Shown here: positions 33,221 to 42,893 of the stretch, one piece after another | How the letters are laid out: each line of letters begins with the position of its first letter | Position numbering within the stretch: the first letter of the stretch is position 1 | Assembly: GCF_012317385.1 (NCBI RefSeq) | Contig: NZ_CP051144.1 | Location: 558,001-622,000, forward strand | Direction of reading: 5' to 3' | DNA length: 64,000 bases | Source of the DNA: Romboutsia sp. CE17 | GTDB lineage: Bacteria > Bacillota > Clostridia > Peptostreptococcales > Peptostreptococcaceae | Translations under genes and position numbers: made by a program | The notes under the pieces: model-generated | Databases searched by the model: none | What the model was told of the DNA's origin: nothing | What the model saw: only the letters and a program-made list of their open reading frames with translations

Positions 33221-34192
33221 ATGGATATATTAAAGCCAGTATTACTTTTAGGAGCTATGGGATTGTTGTTCGGAGCTATACTTGCATATGCTTCTAAAAG
33301 GTTTGCAGTAGAAATAGATGAAAGAATAGAGAAAATACTAGAGGTTCTTCCTGGAGCAAACTGTGGAGGATGTGGATACCCAGGATGTGGAGGCCTAGCA
33401 AGTGCAATAGTAGAAGGAAAAGTTCCTGTTAATGGTTGTCCTGTAGGAGGAGCCAGTGTAGCAACTAAGGTAGGAGAGATAATGGGAGTAAAGGCATCAG
33501 AAGGTGAAAAAATAGTAGCAAAAGTAATTTGTAAAGGTACTTGTGAAAGTGCAAAAAATAAATATGAATATGAAGGTATATCAGATTGTAGGGCAGCAGC
33601 AGCATTAAATTCAGGTGCGAAAACATGCAAGTTTGGTTGCTTAGGTCTTGGAACTTGTAAAGATGTATGTAAATTTGGTGCAATAACAATAAAAGATGGA
33701 GTTGCAGAAATAGACGAAGAAAAGTGTGTGATGTGTGGTAAATGTATAGAAGTCTGTCCGAAAGCCGTTATTATTAGAAAGCCACAAAAGCAAGAAGTTG
33801 TAGTTGAATGTAACTCTACTGAGTTCGGAAAATCTGTTAAGGAAAAATGTAGTGCAGGTTGCATAGGATGTGGTATGTGCGCGAAAGTATGTCCAGTAGA
33901 TGCGATAATATTTGAAAATAAAATAGCTAAAATAGATTTTAATAAATGTATTCAATGTAAAGTTTGTGTTGAGAAATGTCCTACTAAAGTTATAAAAGGC
34001 GATTTAAGTGATAGAAGAAAAGTTACTATTGATGATGAAAAATGTATAGGATGTACTATTTGTAAAAAGCAATGTAAGTTTGACGCAATATCAGGAGATA
34101 AAAAACAATCACACAAAGTTGATGAAAGCAAGTGTATTGGATGCCATCTATGTATTGAAAAATGTCCTAAAAAGGCTATTAAAACTATATAA
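33221..34192 (+). CDS. rnfB: Rnf complex subunit RnfB, multi-cluster ferredoxin
   Basis: A 323-residue subunit that accepts electrons from ferredoxin. After one membrane helix comes the 4Fe-4S domain with CGGCGYPGC and a further Cys. Then follow the CKFGCLGLGTCKDVC half-motif and five CxxCxxCxxxC motifs: CVMCGKCIEVC, CIGCGMCAKVC, CIQCKVCVEKC, CIGCTICKKQC and CIGCHLCIEKC. This is at the rich end of the family and indicates a long electron wire. It is the last gene of the operon, and a terminator follows. Confidence 0.95.
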   Translation: MDILKPVLLLGAMGLLFGAILAYASKRFAVEIDERIEKILEVLPGANCGGCGYPGCGGLASAIVEGKVPVNGCPVGGASVATKVGEIMGVKASEGEKIVAKVICKGTCESAKNKYEYEGISDCRAAAALNSGAKTCKFGCLGLGTCKDVCKFGAITIKDGVAEIDEEKCVMCGKCIEVCPKAVIIRKPQKQEVVVECNSTEFGKSVKEKCSAGCIGCGMCAKVCPVDAIIFENKIAKIDFNKCIQCKVCVEKCPTKVIKGDLSDRRKVTIDDEKCIGCTICKKQCKFDAISGDKKQSHKVDESKCIGCHLCIEKCPKKAIKTI

Positions 34193-34201
34193 TATGGATA
34201 A

Positions 34202-34236
34202 AATAAAGGTATGAAGTTATCATACCTTTATTTTTA
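34202..34236 (+). terminator. Terminator of rnf operon
   Basis: A perfect 13-bp stem (34202-34214 with 34220-34232) followed by T residues, ten bases after the rnfB stop. Confidence 0.85.
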
Positions 34237-34473
34237 TTGAAAATAAAGATTAAATATACATAAAAGATTTACAAATTACTGAATTAAATATGAAAAATAA
34301 GTATGTAAAATAAGTATGGAAAATATTACTTTTATATCTCATATGTATCTACACAAAAAACTTTAAAATATAACAATTATGTAACTAAAAGGTTCGACAT
34401 TTACATTGAATTTTTTACAATATAATGATAAACTGTATAAGTACGAATTCAAAGTACAAGAAGAGGTGAGATA

Positions 34474-35058
34474 ATGAATATAATCCTAGCATCAGCTTCT
34501 CCAAGAAGAAAAGAGATTTTGGAGAATGTAAATGTTAAATTTACGGTAGTCGCAAGTAATATTGATGAGGTTATATTAGATAATGAGCCTCCAAAAGAAT
34601 TGGTTATGAGACTAGCATTTGAAAAATGTATGGATGTGGCTAGAAAAAATGAAGATGCCTTAGTTATTGGTGCAGATACAATTGTTGTAATGGATGACCA
34701 AATTTTAGGAAAGCCAAAAAACGAAGAAGATGCATACAATATGATAGAATTATTATCAAATAAAAAGCATCAAGTTATAACGGGTATTAGTTTAATTAAC
34801 TTAAGTTTAGATAAAAAAGTAATAGACTATGTAGTTAGTGAGGTAACTTTTAAAGATTTATCAAAGGAGACTATAAGAGATTACATAAATACTAAGGAAT
34901 CCTTAGATAAAGCAGGTGCTTATGGTATTCAGGGATATGGAAGTTTGTTAGTTGAAAGTATATCTGGAGATTACTTCAATATAGTTGGATTACCTATATC
35001 TAGAATAAGTGACCTACTTAAAGAACATTTTAATGTAAATCTTTTTTATGGAGGGTGA
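34474..35058 (+). CDS. maf: Maf family nucleotide pyrophosphatase
   Basis: A 194-residue house-cleaning pyrophosphatase that removes non-canonical nucleotides such as dTTP/UTP analogues. SASPRRKEIL at the start, GADTIVVMDDQILGKP near residue 67, and KAGAYGIQGYG near residue 148 are family motifs. A GAGGTGAG site precedes the ATG. First gene of the maf-radC-mre-min cluster; radC follows directly at its stop codon. Confidence 0.95.
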   Translation: MNIILASASPRRKEILENVNVKFTVVASNIDEVILDNEPPKELVMRLAFEKCMDVARKNEDALVIGADTIVVMDDQILGKPKNEEDAYNMIELLSNKKHQVITGISLINLSLDKKVIDYVVSEVTFKDLSKETIRDYINTKESLDKAGAYGIQGYGSLLVESISGDYFNIVGLPISRISDLLKEHFNVNLFYGG

Positions 35059-35063
35059 TTTAT

Positions 35064-35762
35064 CTGAAAGGTTCTTTTGATTGTTCTAAAAAAGTGAAAG
35101 ATATGGCAATAGAGGAAAGACCTAGAGAAAAAATGATTCAACATGGAGTAAAAGTACTGTCCAATGCTGAATTATTAGCTATATTACTTAGAACAGGAAC
35201 GAAAAAAAGAAATGCTATTGAGTTAGCTAACTATATAATAAATAAAGACTTACAAGGAATAAGATATCTACAAGATATGAGTATAGAAGAACTATGTGAA
35301 ATAGATGGGATAGGATTATCTAAGGCTACACAAATTAAGGCTGCTTTAGAATTGGGTATGAGGATCTCAAGCTATAAGCCTAATAAGTATAAAGTCAAAA
35401 ATCCTTGGGATATATATAAGTATTATATGGAAAGCTTAAGATATAATCAAAAGGAAGTTTTTAAGGTAGTTCTTTTGAATACAAAAAACGAAATAATAAC
35501 AGATGTTGATGTATCTGTTGGAACTTTAAATTCATCTTTGGTTCATCCAAGAGAAGTATTTAAAGAAGCGATAAAAAGAAGTAGTAATAAAATGATACTA
35601 ATACATAACCATCCATCTGGAAGTGTTGAACCCTCAAAGGAGGATAAAAACATAACAGAAAGACTTATTAAATGTGGAGATATTATTGGAATTGAAGTAA
35701 TAGACCATATTATAATAGGTGATGGATTGTATTATAGCTTTAAGGAAAACATGATAATTTGA
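35064..35762 (+). CDS. radC: RadC family protein (JAMM/MPN+ domain)
   Basis: About 232 residues. Helix-hairpin-helix region (LSNAELLAILLRTG, EIDGIGLSKATQIKAALELG) followed by an MPN domain with the metal motif HNHPSGSVEPSKED. Despite the old name a DNA repair role is not proven. Start: GGAGGG at 35050-35055 belongs to maf's end; the in-frame GTG at 35055 overlaps it and is too close, while CTG at 35064 has the right spacing. No ATG lies nearby until 35103, which has no site and would remove part of the domain. So initiation at CTG (or GTG) is likely. Confidence 0.85.
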   Translation: MKGSFDCSKKVKDMAIEERPREKMIQHGVKVLSNAELLAILLRTGTKKRNAIELANYIINKDLQGIRYLQDMSIEELCEIDGIGLSKATQIKAALELGMRISSYKPNKYKVKNPWDIYKYYMESLRYNQKEVFKVVLLNTKNEIITDVDVSVGTLNSSLVHPREVFKEAIKRSSNKMILIHNHPSGSVEPSKEDKNITERLIKCGDIIGIEVIDHIIIGDGLYYSFKENMII

Positions 35763-35788
35763 TTTAAGATATTGGAAGGAGCATTAAT

Positions 35789-36874
35789 ATGTCTAAAGAA
35801 AAAAAAGAAAAAAAAGAAAAAAAAGAAAAAAAAGGATTCGGTTCTTTATTCGGGTTTGGAAAAATGACTAAGGACATGGGAATCGACTTAGGAACAGCAA
35901 ATACTTTAGTTTATATAAAAGGTCAAGGTATAGTAGTAAGAGAACCTTCAGTTGTAGCAATAAGAGATGATAGTAAAGAAGTTTTAGCAGTAGGAGAAGA
36001 AGCTAAGAGAATGATTGGTAGAACACCAGGAAATATAGTAGCTATAAGACCAATGAAAGATGGAGTTATAGCTGATTTTGATGTTACTCAATCAATGTTA
36101 AGCTACTTTATACAAAAAGCTGCAGCTAAAAAAGGTGTTGTAAGTCCAAGAATAGCTATATGTGTACCATTTGGTGTAACAGATGTTGAAAAAAGAGCTA
36201 TAGAAGAGGCTGCAAGACAAGCAGGAGCGAAGGATGCTTATCTTATAGAAGAACCGATGGCAGCGGCAATTGGTGCTGGTCTTAAAGTAGAAGAACCAGA
36301 AGGTAACATGATAGTAGATATCGGTGGTGGTACTTCTGAAATAGCAGTTATATCTTTAGGTGGTATAGTATCAGCTGAATCTGTAAGAGTCGGTGGTAAT
36401 AAATTTGATGATTCTATAGTTAGCTATGTTAAAAAAGAGTATAACTTAATGATAGGTGAAAGAACTGCCGAAGATATAAAAATAAGCATAGGTTCGACTT
36501 TTAAAGAAGACCAAGAAAGTGATATGCAAATAAGAGGTAGAGACTTAATATCAGGTCTTCCAAAAACAGTAGAAATATCTTCAACAGAAGTTAGAGAAGC
36601 ATTAAAGGAGCCAATAAGTGCTATAATAGACGCAATAAAATCAACTTTAGAAAAAACTCCACCAGAATTAGCATCAGACATAATGGAAAATGGAATAATG
36701 CTAACGGGAGGGGGAGCATTACTTAGAGGATTAGATAAATTAATTAAACAAGAAACAGGAATGCCAGTAACAATAGCAGATGAACCATTAGATTGTGTTG
36801 CATTAGGAACTGGTAAATCAGTGGAAGATCAAGAAATATTCGAGAAAGTATTAATGATGAATACTAGAAGATAA
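35789..36874 (+). CDS. mreB: Rod-shape determining protein MreB
   Basis: A 361-residue bacterial actin that guides cell-wall synthesis along the cylinder. The actin fold is complete: [16 protein letters not shown] (phosphate 1), [14 protein letters not shown] (phosphate 2), and [12 protein letters not shown] (adenosine). Before it is an unusual N-terminal extension of about 28 residues, starting [14 protein letters not shown], encoded by four near-identical 9-base units. A GGAAGGAGC site precedes the ATG, so the extension is translated. Followed by mreC, mreD and a PBP2, the normal elongation-machinery order. Confidence 0.96.
   Translation: MSKEKKEKKEKKEKKGFGSLFGFGKMTKDMGIDLGTANTLVYIKGQGIVVREPSVVAIRDDSKEVLAVGEEAKRMIGRTPGNIVAIRPMKDGVIADFDVTQSMLSYFIQKAAAKKGVVSPRIAICVPFGVTDVEKRAIEEAARQAGAKDAYLIEEPMAAAIGAGLKVEEPEGNMIVDIGGGTSEIAVISLGGIVSAESVRVGGNKFDDSIVSYVKKEYNLMIGERTAEDIKISIGSTFKEDQESDMQIRGRDLISGLPKTVEISSTEVREALKEPISAIIDAIKSTLEKTPPELASDIMENGIMLTGGGALLRGLDKLIKQETGMPVTIADEPLDCVALGTGKSVEDQEIFEKVLMMNTRR
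35795..35834 (+). repeat. 9-base tandem repeat with A8 runs inside mreB
   Basis: Four units of G followed by eight A, within the first codons of mreB. A nine-base gain or loss keeps the frame and changes the number of Lys-Glu-Lys units. Slippage in an A8 run shifts the frame. Confidence 0.8.
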
Positions 36875-36891
36875 TAAAGTTGGTGATTGTC

Positions 36892-37779
36892 TTGAAATTT
36901 AATAATGATAAAAAGGACAAAAAGAAATTAAATGCAAAAGTGATAGCAACAGCGACAGTTGCTATCACTTTAATTGGAATTGTAGGAATATCTATTGGTA
37001 AATATTCTGGAAATAGTCCTCTCAACGCTGAAATAGTATTAGATGGAGCAGCATCTATAGAAAGTAGTCTTAATAAAGGATTCACTTTCTTACAAAAAAA
37101 CTTCAGTGAAATTATAAACTATAAGAAGAATGCAAATAAAATTGAAGAATTAGAAAAAGAAAATGAAGAGCTAAAGAAAGAGATTACTGAATTGAGTAGT
37201 AAAATTAGTGAAGAAAAATCTTTACAAGAATTAAAGAAATCACTAAATTTTATTCCTGAACAATATCAAGCTAATAAAGTTTCAGCAAGTGTTGTAGGTA
37301 AAAATGATGGGAATTGGTATACGACATTTGTAATAGGCGCAGGAAGTAAATCTGGCATAAAAAAAGATAGTTTGGTCGTAAATGGAAGTGGATTAGTAGG
37401 GATAGTATATGAAGTATCTGAGAATTATAGCAAGGCAATTTCTTTACTAGATACAAAATCATCAGTAAGTTTTAAATTGCTAAAAAATTCTGACTATAAA
37501 GGCATGATAACTCATAGTTCAGATATTAGTAATGAAAAGTACTCTAAGGAAAATGGATATTTACAAGGATATATGTTTGACTCATCTTATGATGTTTTGC
37601 CAGGAGATACAGTGGTTACTTCAGGCCTAGGATTATATCCAGAGGGGATAATAATAGGCAAGGTTGAAAAAGTAATTGATGACAAAAACAAGTCTTTAAA
37701 ATACGTAATTGTTAAACCATATGTAGATTTTAAAAATATTGATGATGTTACAGTAATAGAACCAAGGAATATAGGATAA
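36892..37779 (+). CDS. mreC: Rod-shape determining protein MreC
   Basis: About 295 residues starting at TTG, after GGTGAT; upstream TTG 36880 would overlap that site. One membrane helix (residues about 18-38), a coiled coil (KNANKIEELEKENEELKKEI, about residues 80-115) and the beta-barrel MreC domain (VVGKNDGNWYTTFVIGAG, GLGLYPEGIIIGKVE) give the normal MreC layout. It links MreB to the outside wall enzymes including PBP2. Confidence 0.93.
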   Translation: MKFNNDKKDKKKLNAKVIATATVAITLIGIVGISIGKYSGNSPLNAEIVLDGAASIESSLNKGFTFLQKNFSEIINYKKNANKIEELEKENEELKKEITELSSKISEEKSLQELKKSLNFIPEQYQANKVSASVVGKNDGNWYTTFVIGAGSKSGIKKDSLVVNGSGLVGIVYEVSENYSKAISLLDTKSSVSFKLLKNSDYKGMITHSSDISNEKYSKENGYLQGYMFDSSYDVLPGDTVVTSGLGLYPEGIIIGKVEKVIDDKNKSLKYVIVKPYVDFKNIDDVTVIEPRNIG

Positions 37780-37792
37780 GGGGATAAGAATT

Positions 37793-38281
37793 ATGAAAAG
37801 ATTTTTACTTTGTCTTATAGGCATACTGCTTGTAATTATCGAAGGTAGCATTACAAATTACATAGATATATTTGGTGTTAGTTTTAGTTTAGTATTAATT
37901 TATTGTACCATAATATCCTTATATTTTGACGATTTAGAAGCAGGAATTATAGGTGCTATAATAGGTATAACTAAGGATATAACCCTAGGAGGAATTTTTG
38001 GTATAAATGCTTTAGTTTTATTTTCTATATGTTATGGAATTAGTTCTTTAAGAAATAAAATATACAAAGAAAGTTATGTTACAATCGCAACACTAGTAAT
38101 TATAACTAGTATATTTGATTCTATGGTAAATATAACAGCTACTACCTTAGTTTACAATAGTTATGGAATACTAACGATGGTATTAAAGGGTATATTTATT
38201 ATACCAATAATAAATAGTATATTAAGCTTAATTATATACGGTGTATTTAAGCAAAATATATTAAAGCTTAAAGAAGAGTAG
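37793..38281 (+). CDS. mreD: Rod-shape determining protein MreD
   Basis: A 162-residue membrane protein with about five helices, normal MreD length and place between mreC and PBP2. GAIIGITKDITLGGIFGINAL holds the most recognisable part. A GGGGAT site lies before the ATG, 13 bases after mreC. Confidence 0.9.
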   Translation: MKRFLLCLIGILLVIIEGSITNYIDIFGVSFSLVLIYCTIISLYFDDLEAGIIGAIIGITKDITLGGIFGINALVLFSICYGISSLRNKIYKESYVTIATLVIITSIFDSMVNITATTLVYNSYGILTMVLKGIFIIPIINSILSLIIYGVFKQNILKLKEE

Positions 38282-38292
38282 TTGGTGATTAA

Positions 38293-41200
38293 ATGGACGA
38301 TAAAAAAGTAAATGATAGATTTATAATTATAAAAAATATGTTACTTATAATTTTTGCAGTAATACTAGTTAAAATTGTATATATGGCTTCATTTAAGTAT
38401 GACTATTATACAGAGCTAGCTGAGAATAAGACGTATAAAGAAATACCTATAAAGGCATCAAGAGGTGAAATAAAGGATAGGTATGGAAGAGTATTAGCTA
38501 CAACTAAAAATCAATTCACAGTTCAGGTATCAGCGGATGGTATAAGTAAAACAGATGAAAATAAAAATAGTAAAGCTAATGAAATATCATTAAGACTAAT
38601 AAATTTATTAGAAAAAAATGGAGAAGAATACGAAGATAATTTTCCTATATATGTTGAAAATGGAAAATATTATTACACGTATGATAGAGAAATAAAAGAA
38701 TATAAAGAAAGTAACGGAATACCTCAAGATCTAAATGCTAAAGAATCTTTTTACTATTTAGTAGACAAAGCAATAGATGAAGGTATATTATCACCTGAAG
38801 ATAAAAGATTAGAAGCTTCGAAGTTGCAAGCTAAATTAAATAAAAATGCAATATATCCGCCTATATTAGTAAGTAAATGGATGTTCACTGCAGAAAAAAA
38901 TAAGGTGGACTGGTTAGCTTCATACAAGATAGATGAAAGTGGAATTAGTGCAGAAGAAGCTTTTAATGAAATAAGAAATTATTATAGTGATAAGACTACG
39001 TTGCCATTAAATAAAGGGATTAGTGCATCTGATGCTAGAAAGGTACTTATTGTAAGAGATTTATTAAAATCTCAAGGTTACTCTAGATATAATCCGGTTA
39101 CTATAGCACAAGGTATAAAGGAATCTACGATATCACAAATAGAAGAAAATCTTATAGATATGCCAGGGGTGTCTGTGTCTAGTGAACCTGTAAGATATTA
39201 TCCTAATGGAACCCTTGCAGCACATGTATTAGGACATATAGGAAAAATTCCTTCAAGTAGTGAAAGTAAATATTTAGAAAATGGATACTTAAAAAGTGAC
39301 TTAGTTGGTCTTGCGGGTATAGAGAAAAGTTATGAAGAAAAATTGCGTGGTACTGATGGTTATAAGAAGGTACAAGTTGATGCTTTAGGTAAGATTACTA
39401 AAGAAATTGAAGTTTCTGAACCTGAGTCTGGAGAAACTGTATACTTAACTATAGATAAAGATCTTCAAGAAGTTGCAGAAGATTCTTTAAAAAGAACCTT
39501 AAAATTTGCTAGTGAAGGCGGGACTTTTGAAAGTCAATATGGAAATAGAACTTCTGGAGGGACTGCACCAAATGCAAAATCAGGAGCACTAATTGCAATA
39601 GATGTAAAGACTGGTGATGTTTTAGCATCAGTAAGTTACCCATCATATGATCCTAATCTGTTTACAAAAGGAAGCGTATCGTATGAGGAATATAAAGATC
39701 TAGAACCTGAAAATAAAAATGATTATCTAGCTCCAAGTAAACAATTAAACTTAGTTACTCAAGGAATATTTCAACCGGGTTCTACATTTAAATTGATTAC
39801 GGGTATGGCCGCTCTTGAAAATGGATTGGATCCAAACTATACTATAAATGATACAGGTGTTGTATATTTTGGAAAGAAAGCAGGAAGTAGACCATTTGCA
39901 GATTTAATATGGCATAAATCTAGAGGAAATCATGGAGCAACAAATTTATATAAAGCAATACAAGAGTCTTGTAATATTTATTTCTACACAATAGGTTCAG
40001 GTAACAACTTAATTGGAGGGTCTAGTCCAGGCATAGATATGGGACCTGAGAAAATTTTAGAAACTGCTAAGTTATTTGGATTAAATGAAAAAACAGGTTT
40101 ATATAAAGAGATAGAAGAACTTGGTGGAACAGTTCCAACAATGGATCAAAAACTTAAATCGATTCAAACTCTGCTAAAATCATATTTAAATAAAAACATG
40201 GCAAATGACTTTACAGACATAACTAAGGAAAAAAATCCTGAAGAGTTTGAAAGTAGAGTTGATACGATAGTGAGTTGGGCTGAAGAAGATGAAGCTCCAG
40301 GAAGAGTAGAAGTTATAAATAGACTTATAAAAATGAAAGTAAAGGAAGAGAGAGCAGAAGCTTTAGCTGATGATATAGTGTTTGATTATTTAAACCAAGC
40401 TAAATGGACTGAGGCAGATACATTCAACCTTGCTATAGGACAAGGTGAAAATGCTTATACTCCTGCTCAAATTGCTAGATATGTAGCAGCTATAGCCAAT
40501 GGAGGAAATTTAGTAGATTTATCTGTGGTAAAAAAATCTATATCTAGTGATTATAAAGATGTAGAAGAGGGAACGGATGAAGTTAAAAAGATAGATTTTA
40601 AAGATAGTGATAATCTAAAAGAGTTAGTAGAAGGTATGAAACGAATGACTACTTTAAGTAGTGCGAAGAGTATATTTGATACATTACCAGTATCTGTTGC
40701 AGCTAAAACAGGTACAGCTGAAAAAAGTGGAAAAATACCAACTGCAAATGAAGAAGAATATTTATTAAGTCATATGGACTCTTATGGTGTCTCTAAGGAA
40801 GAAGCTGTAAGCCTTTCTAATAAGTTGATAAAAGAAAGAGAAGAAGAACTTTCTAAAGAGAGAGAATTAGAAATAAAAGAAAAATTAAAAGATAAAGAGC
40901 TAGATGAAAAAGAAAGAAAAGAATTAGAAGATGAATTAGCTGAAGGAGTAAGTGTTAAATTAGAAGATACTGACAAAGTTAAATCATCTTACCTAAGAAA
41001 AGCAATTAAAGAATTGAATCCAAAGATAACAGATGATGATATAGATCAATTTAAATCTAGTTATGATCCTTTTGCATGGAGTGTCGCTTTTGCTCCTGCA
41101 GATGATCCAGAAATAGCAGTTGTAGTTATGATACCTCAAGGAGCTACAAGTACATATGCTTTATTACCAGTAAGAGAAGTAATAGGTGCGTATATGGGAT

Positions 41201-41307
41201 TAAATAAAGACACAAATAAAACTGAAACAAATGAAGAAAATACAGAAGAAAAAAATGGTATTTTAGAAGATAAGGATATAAATTTTGGTTCACAAATTAA
41301 AAATTAA
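38293..41307 (+). CDS. mrdA: Penicillin-binding protein 2 (MrdA), extended
   Basis: A 1004-residue class B penicillin-binding protein, much longer than the usual 600-700. It has one membrane helix, a dimerisation domain (ETVYLTIDKDLQEV is where the transpeptidase domain begins), and the catalytic motifs S497-TFK, S559-CN and K805-TG. Two insertions account for the length: one between SCN and KTG (about residues 600-690), and one of about 115 residues rich in Lys/Glu between KTGTAEKSG and FAWSVAFAPADDPEIAVV. It sits beside mreD and close to rodA, so it is the elongation transpeptidase. Confidence 0.93.
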   Translation: MDDKKVNDRFIIIKNMLLIIFAVILVKIVYMASFKYDYYTELAENKTYKEIPIKASRGEIKDRYGRVLATTKNQFTVQVSADGISKTDENKNSKANEISLRLINLLEKNGEEYEDNFPIYVENGKYYYTYDREIKEYKESNGIPQDLNAKESFYYLVDKAIDEGILSPEDKRLEASKLQAKLNKNAIYPPILVSKWMFTAEKNKVDWLASYKIDESGISAEEAFNEIRNYYSDKTTLPLNKGISASDARKVLIVRDLLKSQGYSRYNPVTIAQGIKESTISQIEENLIDMPGVSVSSEPVRYYPNGTLAAHVLGHIGKIPSSSESKYLENGYLKSDLVGLAGIEKSYEEKLRGTDGYKKVQVDALGKITKEIEVSEPESGETVYLTIDKDLQEVAEDSLKRTLKFASEGGTFESQYGNRTSGGTAPNAKSGALIAIDVKTGDVLASVSYPSYDPNLFTKGSVSYEEYKDLEPENKNDYLAPSKQLNLVTQGIFQPGSTFKLITGMAALENGLDPNYTINDTGVVYFGKKAGSRPFADLIWHKSRGNHGATNLYKAIQESCNIYFYTIGSGNNLIGGSSPGIDMGPEKILETAKLFGLNEKTGLYKEIEELGGTVPTMDQKLKSIQTLLKSYLNKNMANDFTDITKEKNPEEFESRVDTIVSWAEEDEAPGRVEVINRLIKMKVKEERAEALADDIVFDYLNQAKWTEADTFNLAIGQGENAYTPAQIARYVAAIANGGNLVDLSVVKKSISSDYKDVEEGTDEVKKIDFKDSDNLKELVEGMKRMTTLSSAKSIFDTLPVSVAAKTGTAEKSGKIPTANEEEYLLSHMDSYGVSKEEAVSLSNKLIKEREEELSKERELEIKEKLKDKELDEKERKELEDELAEGVSVKLEDTDKVKSSYLRKAIKELNPKITDDDIDQFKSSYDPFAWSVAFAPADDPEIAVVVMIPQGATSTYALLPVREVIGAYMGLNKDTNKTETNEENTEEKNGILEDKDINFGSQIKN

Positions 41308-41368
41308 AAGGATTTGACTCAGTTTGTGAAGAATATAAGATTAAGATGATATCACTCTGGAGGTTGTT

Positions 41369-42052
41369 ATGTCTTTGAGAAATTTTACTCCTAAAGAATT
41401 AGTTGAATTCAAAGGAAATAAAAGAGGGATAATTTTAAATATTACAAAAGTAGCACCTTTTGATGAAATAAGAAACGGCATAATTGATAGGCTAGAGACT
41501 TCGGTAGGTTTTTTTAATGGAGCAAAAATTTGTGCCATTAACTGTGATTACTTAAGTGATATACAAATACTAGAATTAAAACATGATATTACATCTAGAT
41601 TTGATATTGAATTTGTAGAAGATGAAGCACAATTAGAACTTAGTAATTTTCAGACTAAATATGTAAGCAATTTAAGATCTGGTGAAAATATTGATTTTGA
41701 TGGTGATGTAGTTGTAATGAAAGATATGAAGCCGGGTTCTCAAATTAATTCAAAAGGAAATACAGTTGTCATGGGGGATATTAATTCTGGAGCTAGGGTT
41801 GTAGCAGGAGGCAATGTAATAGTGATGGGAAGTGTAACTGGATTTATACATGCGGGTGCATTAGGTAATGAAAATGCATATGTAGTTGCAAACCATTTAA
41901 ATCCTAAAATACTTCAGATTGCAAATAATATTGCTGAAGCACCTGACGATGATGACGTTTATGAAAAAGAAAAAGAAATTAGTCCAGAAATAGCCTTCGT
42001 AAGTAAAGGTAGGATAGTGATAGAAAGTTACTCATCCAAAACAATAAAATAA
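41369..42052 (+). CDS. minC: Septum site-determining protein MinC
   Basis: A 227-residue inhibitor of FtsZ polymerisation. The C-terminal domain is the beta-helix with GDVVVMKDMKPGSQINSKGN and GGNVIVMGSVTGFIHAG, which binds MinD; the N-terminal half is less conserved as usual. A GGAGG site precedes the ATG. First of minCDE. Confidence 0.93.
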   Translation: MSLRNFTPKELVEFKGNKRGIILNITKVAPFDEIRNGIIDRLETSVGFFNGAKICAINCDYLSDIQILELKHDITSRFDIEFVEDEAQLELSNFQTKYVSNLRSGENIDFDGDVVVMKDMKPGSQINSKGNTVVMGDINSGARVVAGGNVIVMGSVTGFIHAGALGNENAYVVANHLNPKILQIANNIAEAPDDDDVYEKEKEISPEIAFVSKGRIVIESYSSKTIK

Positions 42053-42078
42053 CAAGGAAATCCATAGGGGGTAGTATT

Positions 42079-42876
42079 ATGAGCGAAGTTATAGTTATAA
42101 CATCAGGTAAAGGTGGAGTTGGAAAAACTACTACCGCAGCAAACCTAGGAACTGCTCTAAGTTTAGAAAATAAAAAAACTGTTATTGTTGATGCAGATAT
42201 TGGACTTAGAAACTTAGATGTAGTTATGGGTCTTGAAAACAGAATAGTATATGATATAGTTGATGTTGTAGAAGGTACTTGTAGATTAAAGCAAGCTTTA
42301 ATTAAAGATAAAAGATTTGATAATTTATACTTATTACCTGCAGCCCAAACAAGAGATAAGAATGCATTATCAGTAGAGCAAATGTCAGATTTATGTGAAA
42401 AACTTAAAGAGTCATTTGATTATATACTTATAGATTGTCCTGCTGGTATAGAGCAAGGTTTTAAAAATGCTATAGCAGGAGCAACAAGAGCTATAGTGGT
42501 TACAAATCCAGAGGTATCTGCTGTTAGAGATGCTGATAGAATAATAGGATTATTAGAAGCAAATGAAATAAAAGATATAAGATTAGTTATAAATAGAATA
42601 AGACATGATATGGTTAGACGTGGCGATATGATGGATAAGCAGGATATATTAGAGATACTTGCTATAGATTTATTAGGATTAGTTCCTGATGATGAGAGTA
42701 TAATAGTTTCAACTAATAAAGGAGAACCAGCAATACTTGATCAAAAATCTTTGGCTGGGCAAGCTTATAAAAATATAGCTAGAAGAATATTAGGTGAAGA
42801 TGTACCTTTGTTAGAAATAGAAAATGAAAATACATTTTTCAATAAAATTAAGAAAATGTTTGGTATGGCAAGATAG
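42079..42876 (+). CDS. minD: Septum site-determining protein MinD
   Basis: A 265-residue ATPase of the ParA/MinD type. Deviant Walker A is SGKGGVGKTTTAANLG near the start, the switch segments are DADIGLRNLDVVMGLEN and DCPAGIEQGF, and the C-terminal amphipathic helix (NTFFNKIKKMFGMAR) would bind the membrane. It recruits MinC and is released by MinE. A GGGGG site lies before the ATG. Confidence 0.97.
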   Translation: MSEVIVITSGKGGVGKTTTAANLGTALSLENKKTVIVDADIGLRNLDVVMGLENRIVYDIVDVVEGTCRLKQALIKDKRFDNLYLLPAAQTRDKNALSVEQMSDLCEKLKESFDYILIDCPAGIEQGFKNAIAGATRAIVVTNPEVSAVRDADRIIGLLEANEIKDIRLVINRIRHDMVRRGDMMDKQDILEILAIDLLGLVPDDESIIVSTNKGEPAILDQKSLAGQAYKNIARRILGEDVPLLEIENENTFFNKIKKMFGMAR

Positions 42877-42893
42877 GAAAGGGGGAAGAGTCC

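Noticed and set aside
33196-33864. Minus-strand ORF of 222 codons opposite rnfB
   Set aside because: Shadow of the cysteine/glycine-rich rnfB reading; no ribosome binding site and composition of a reverse frame.
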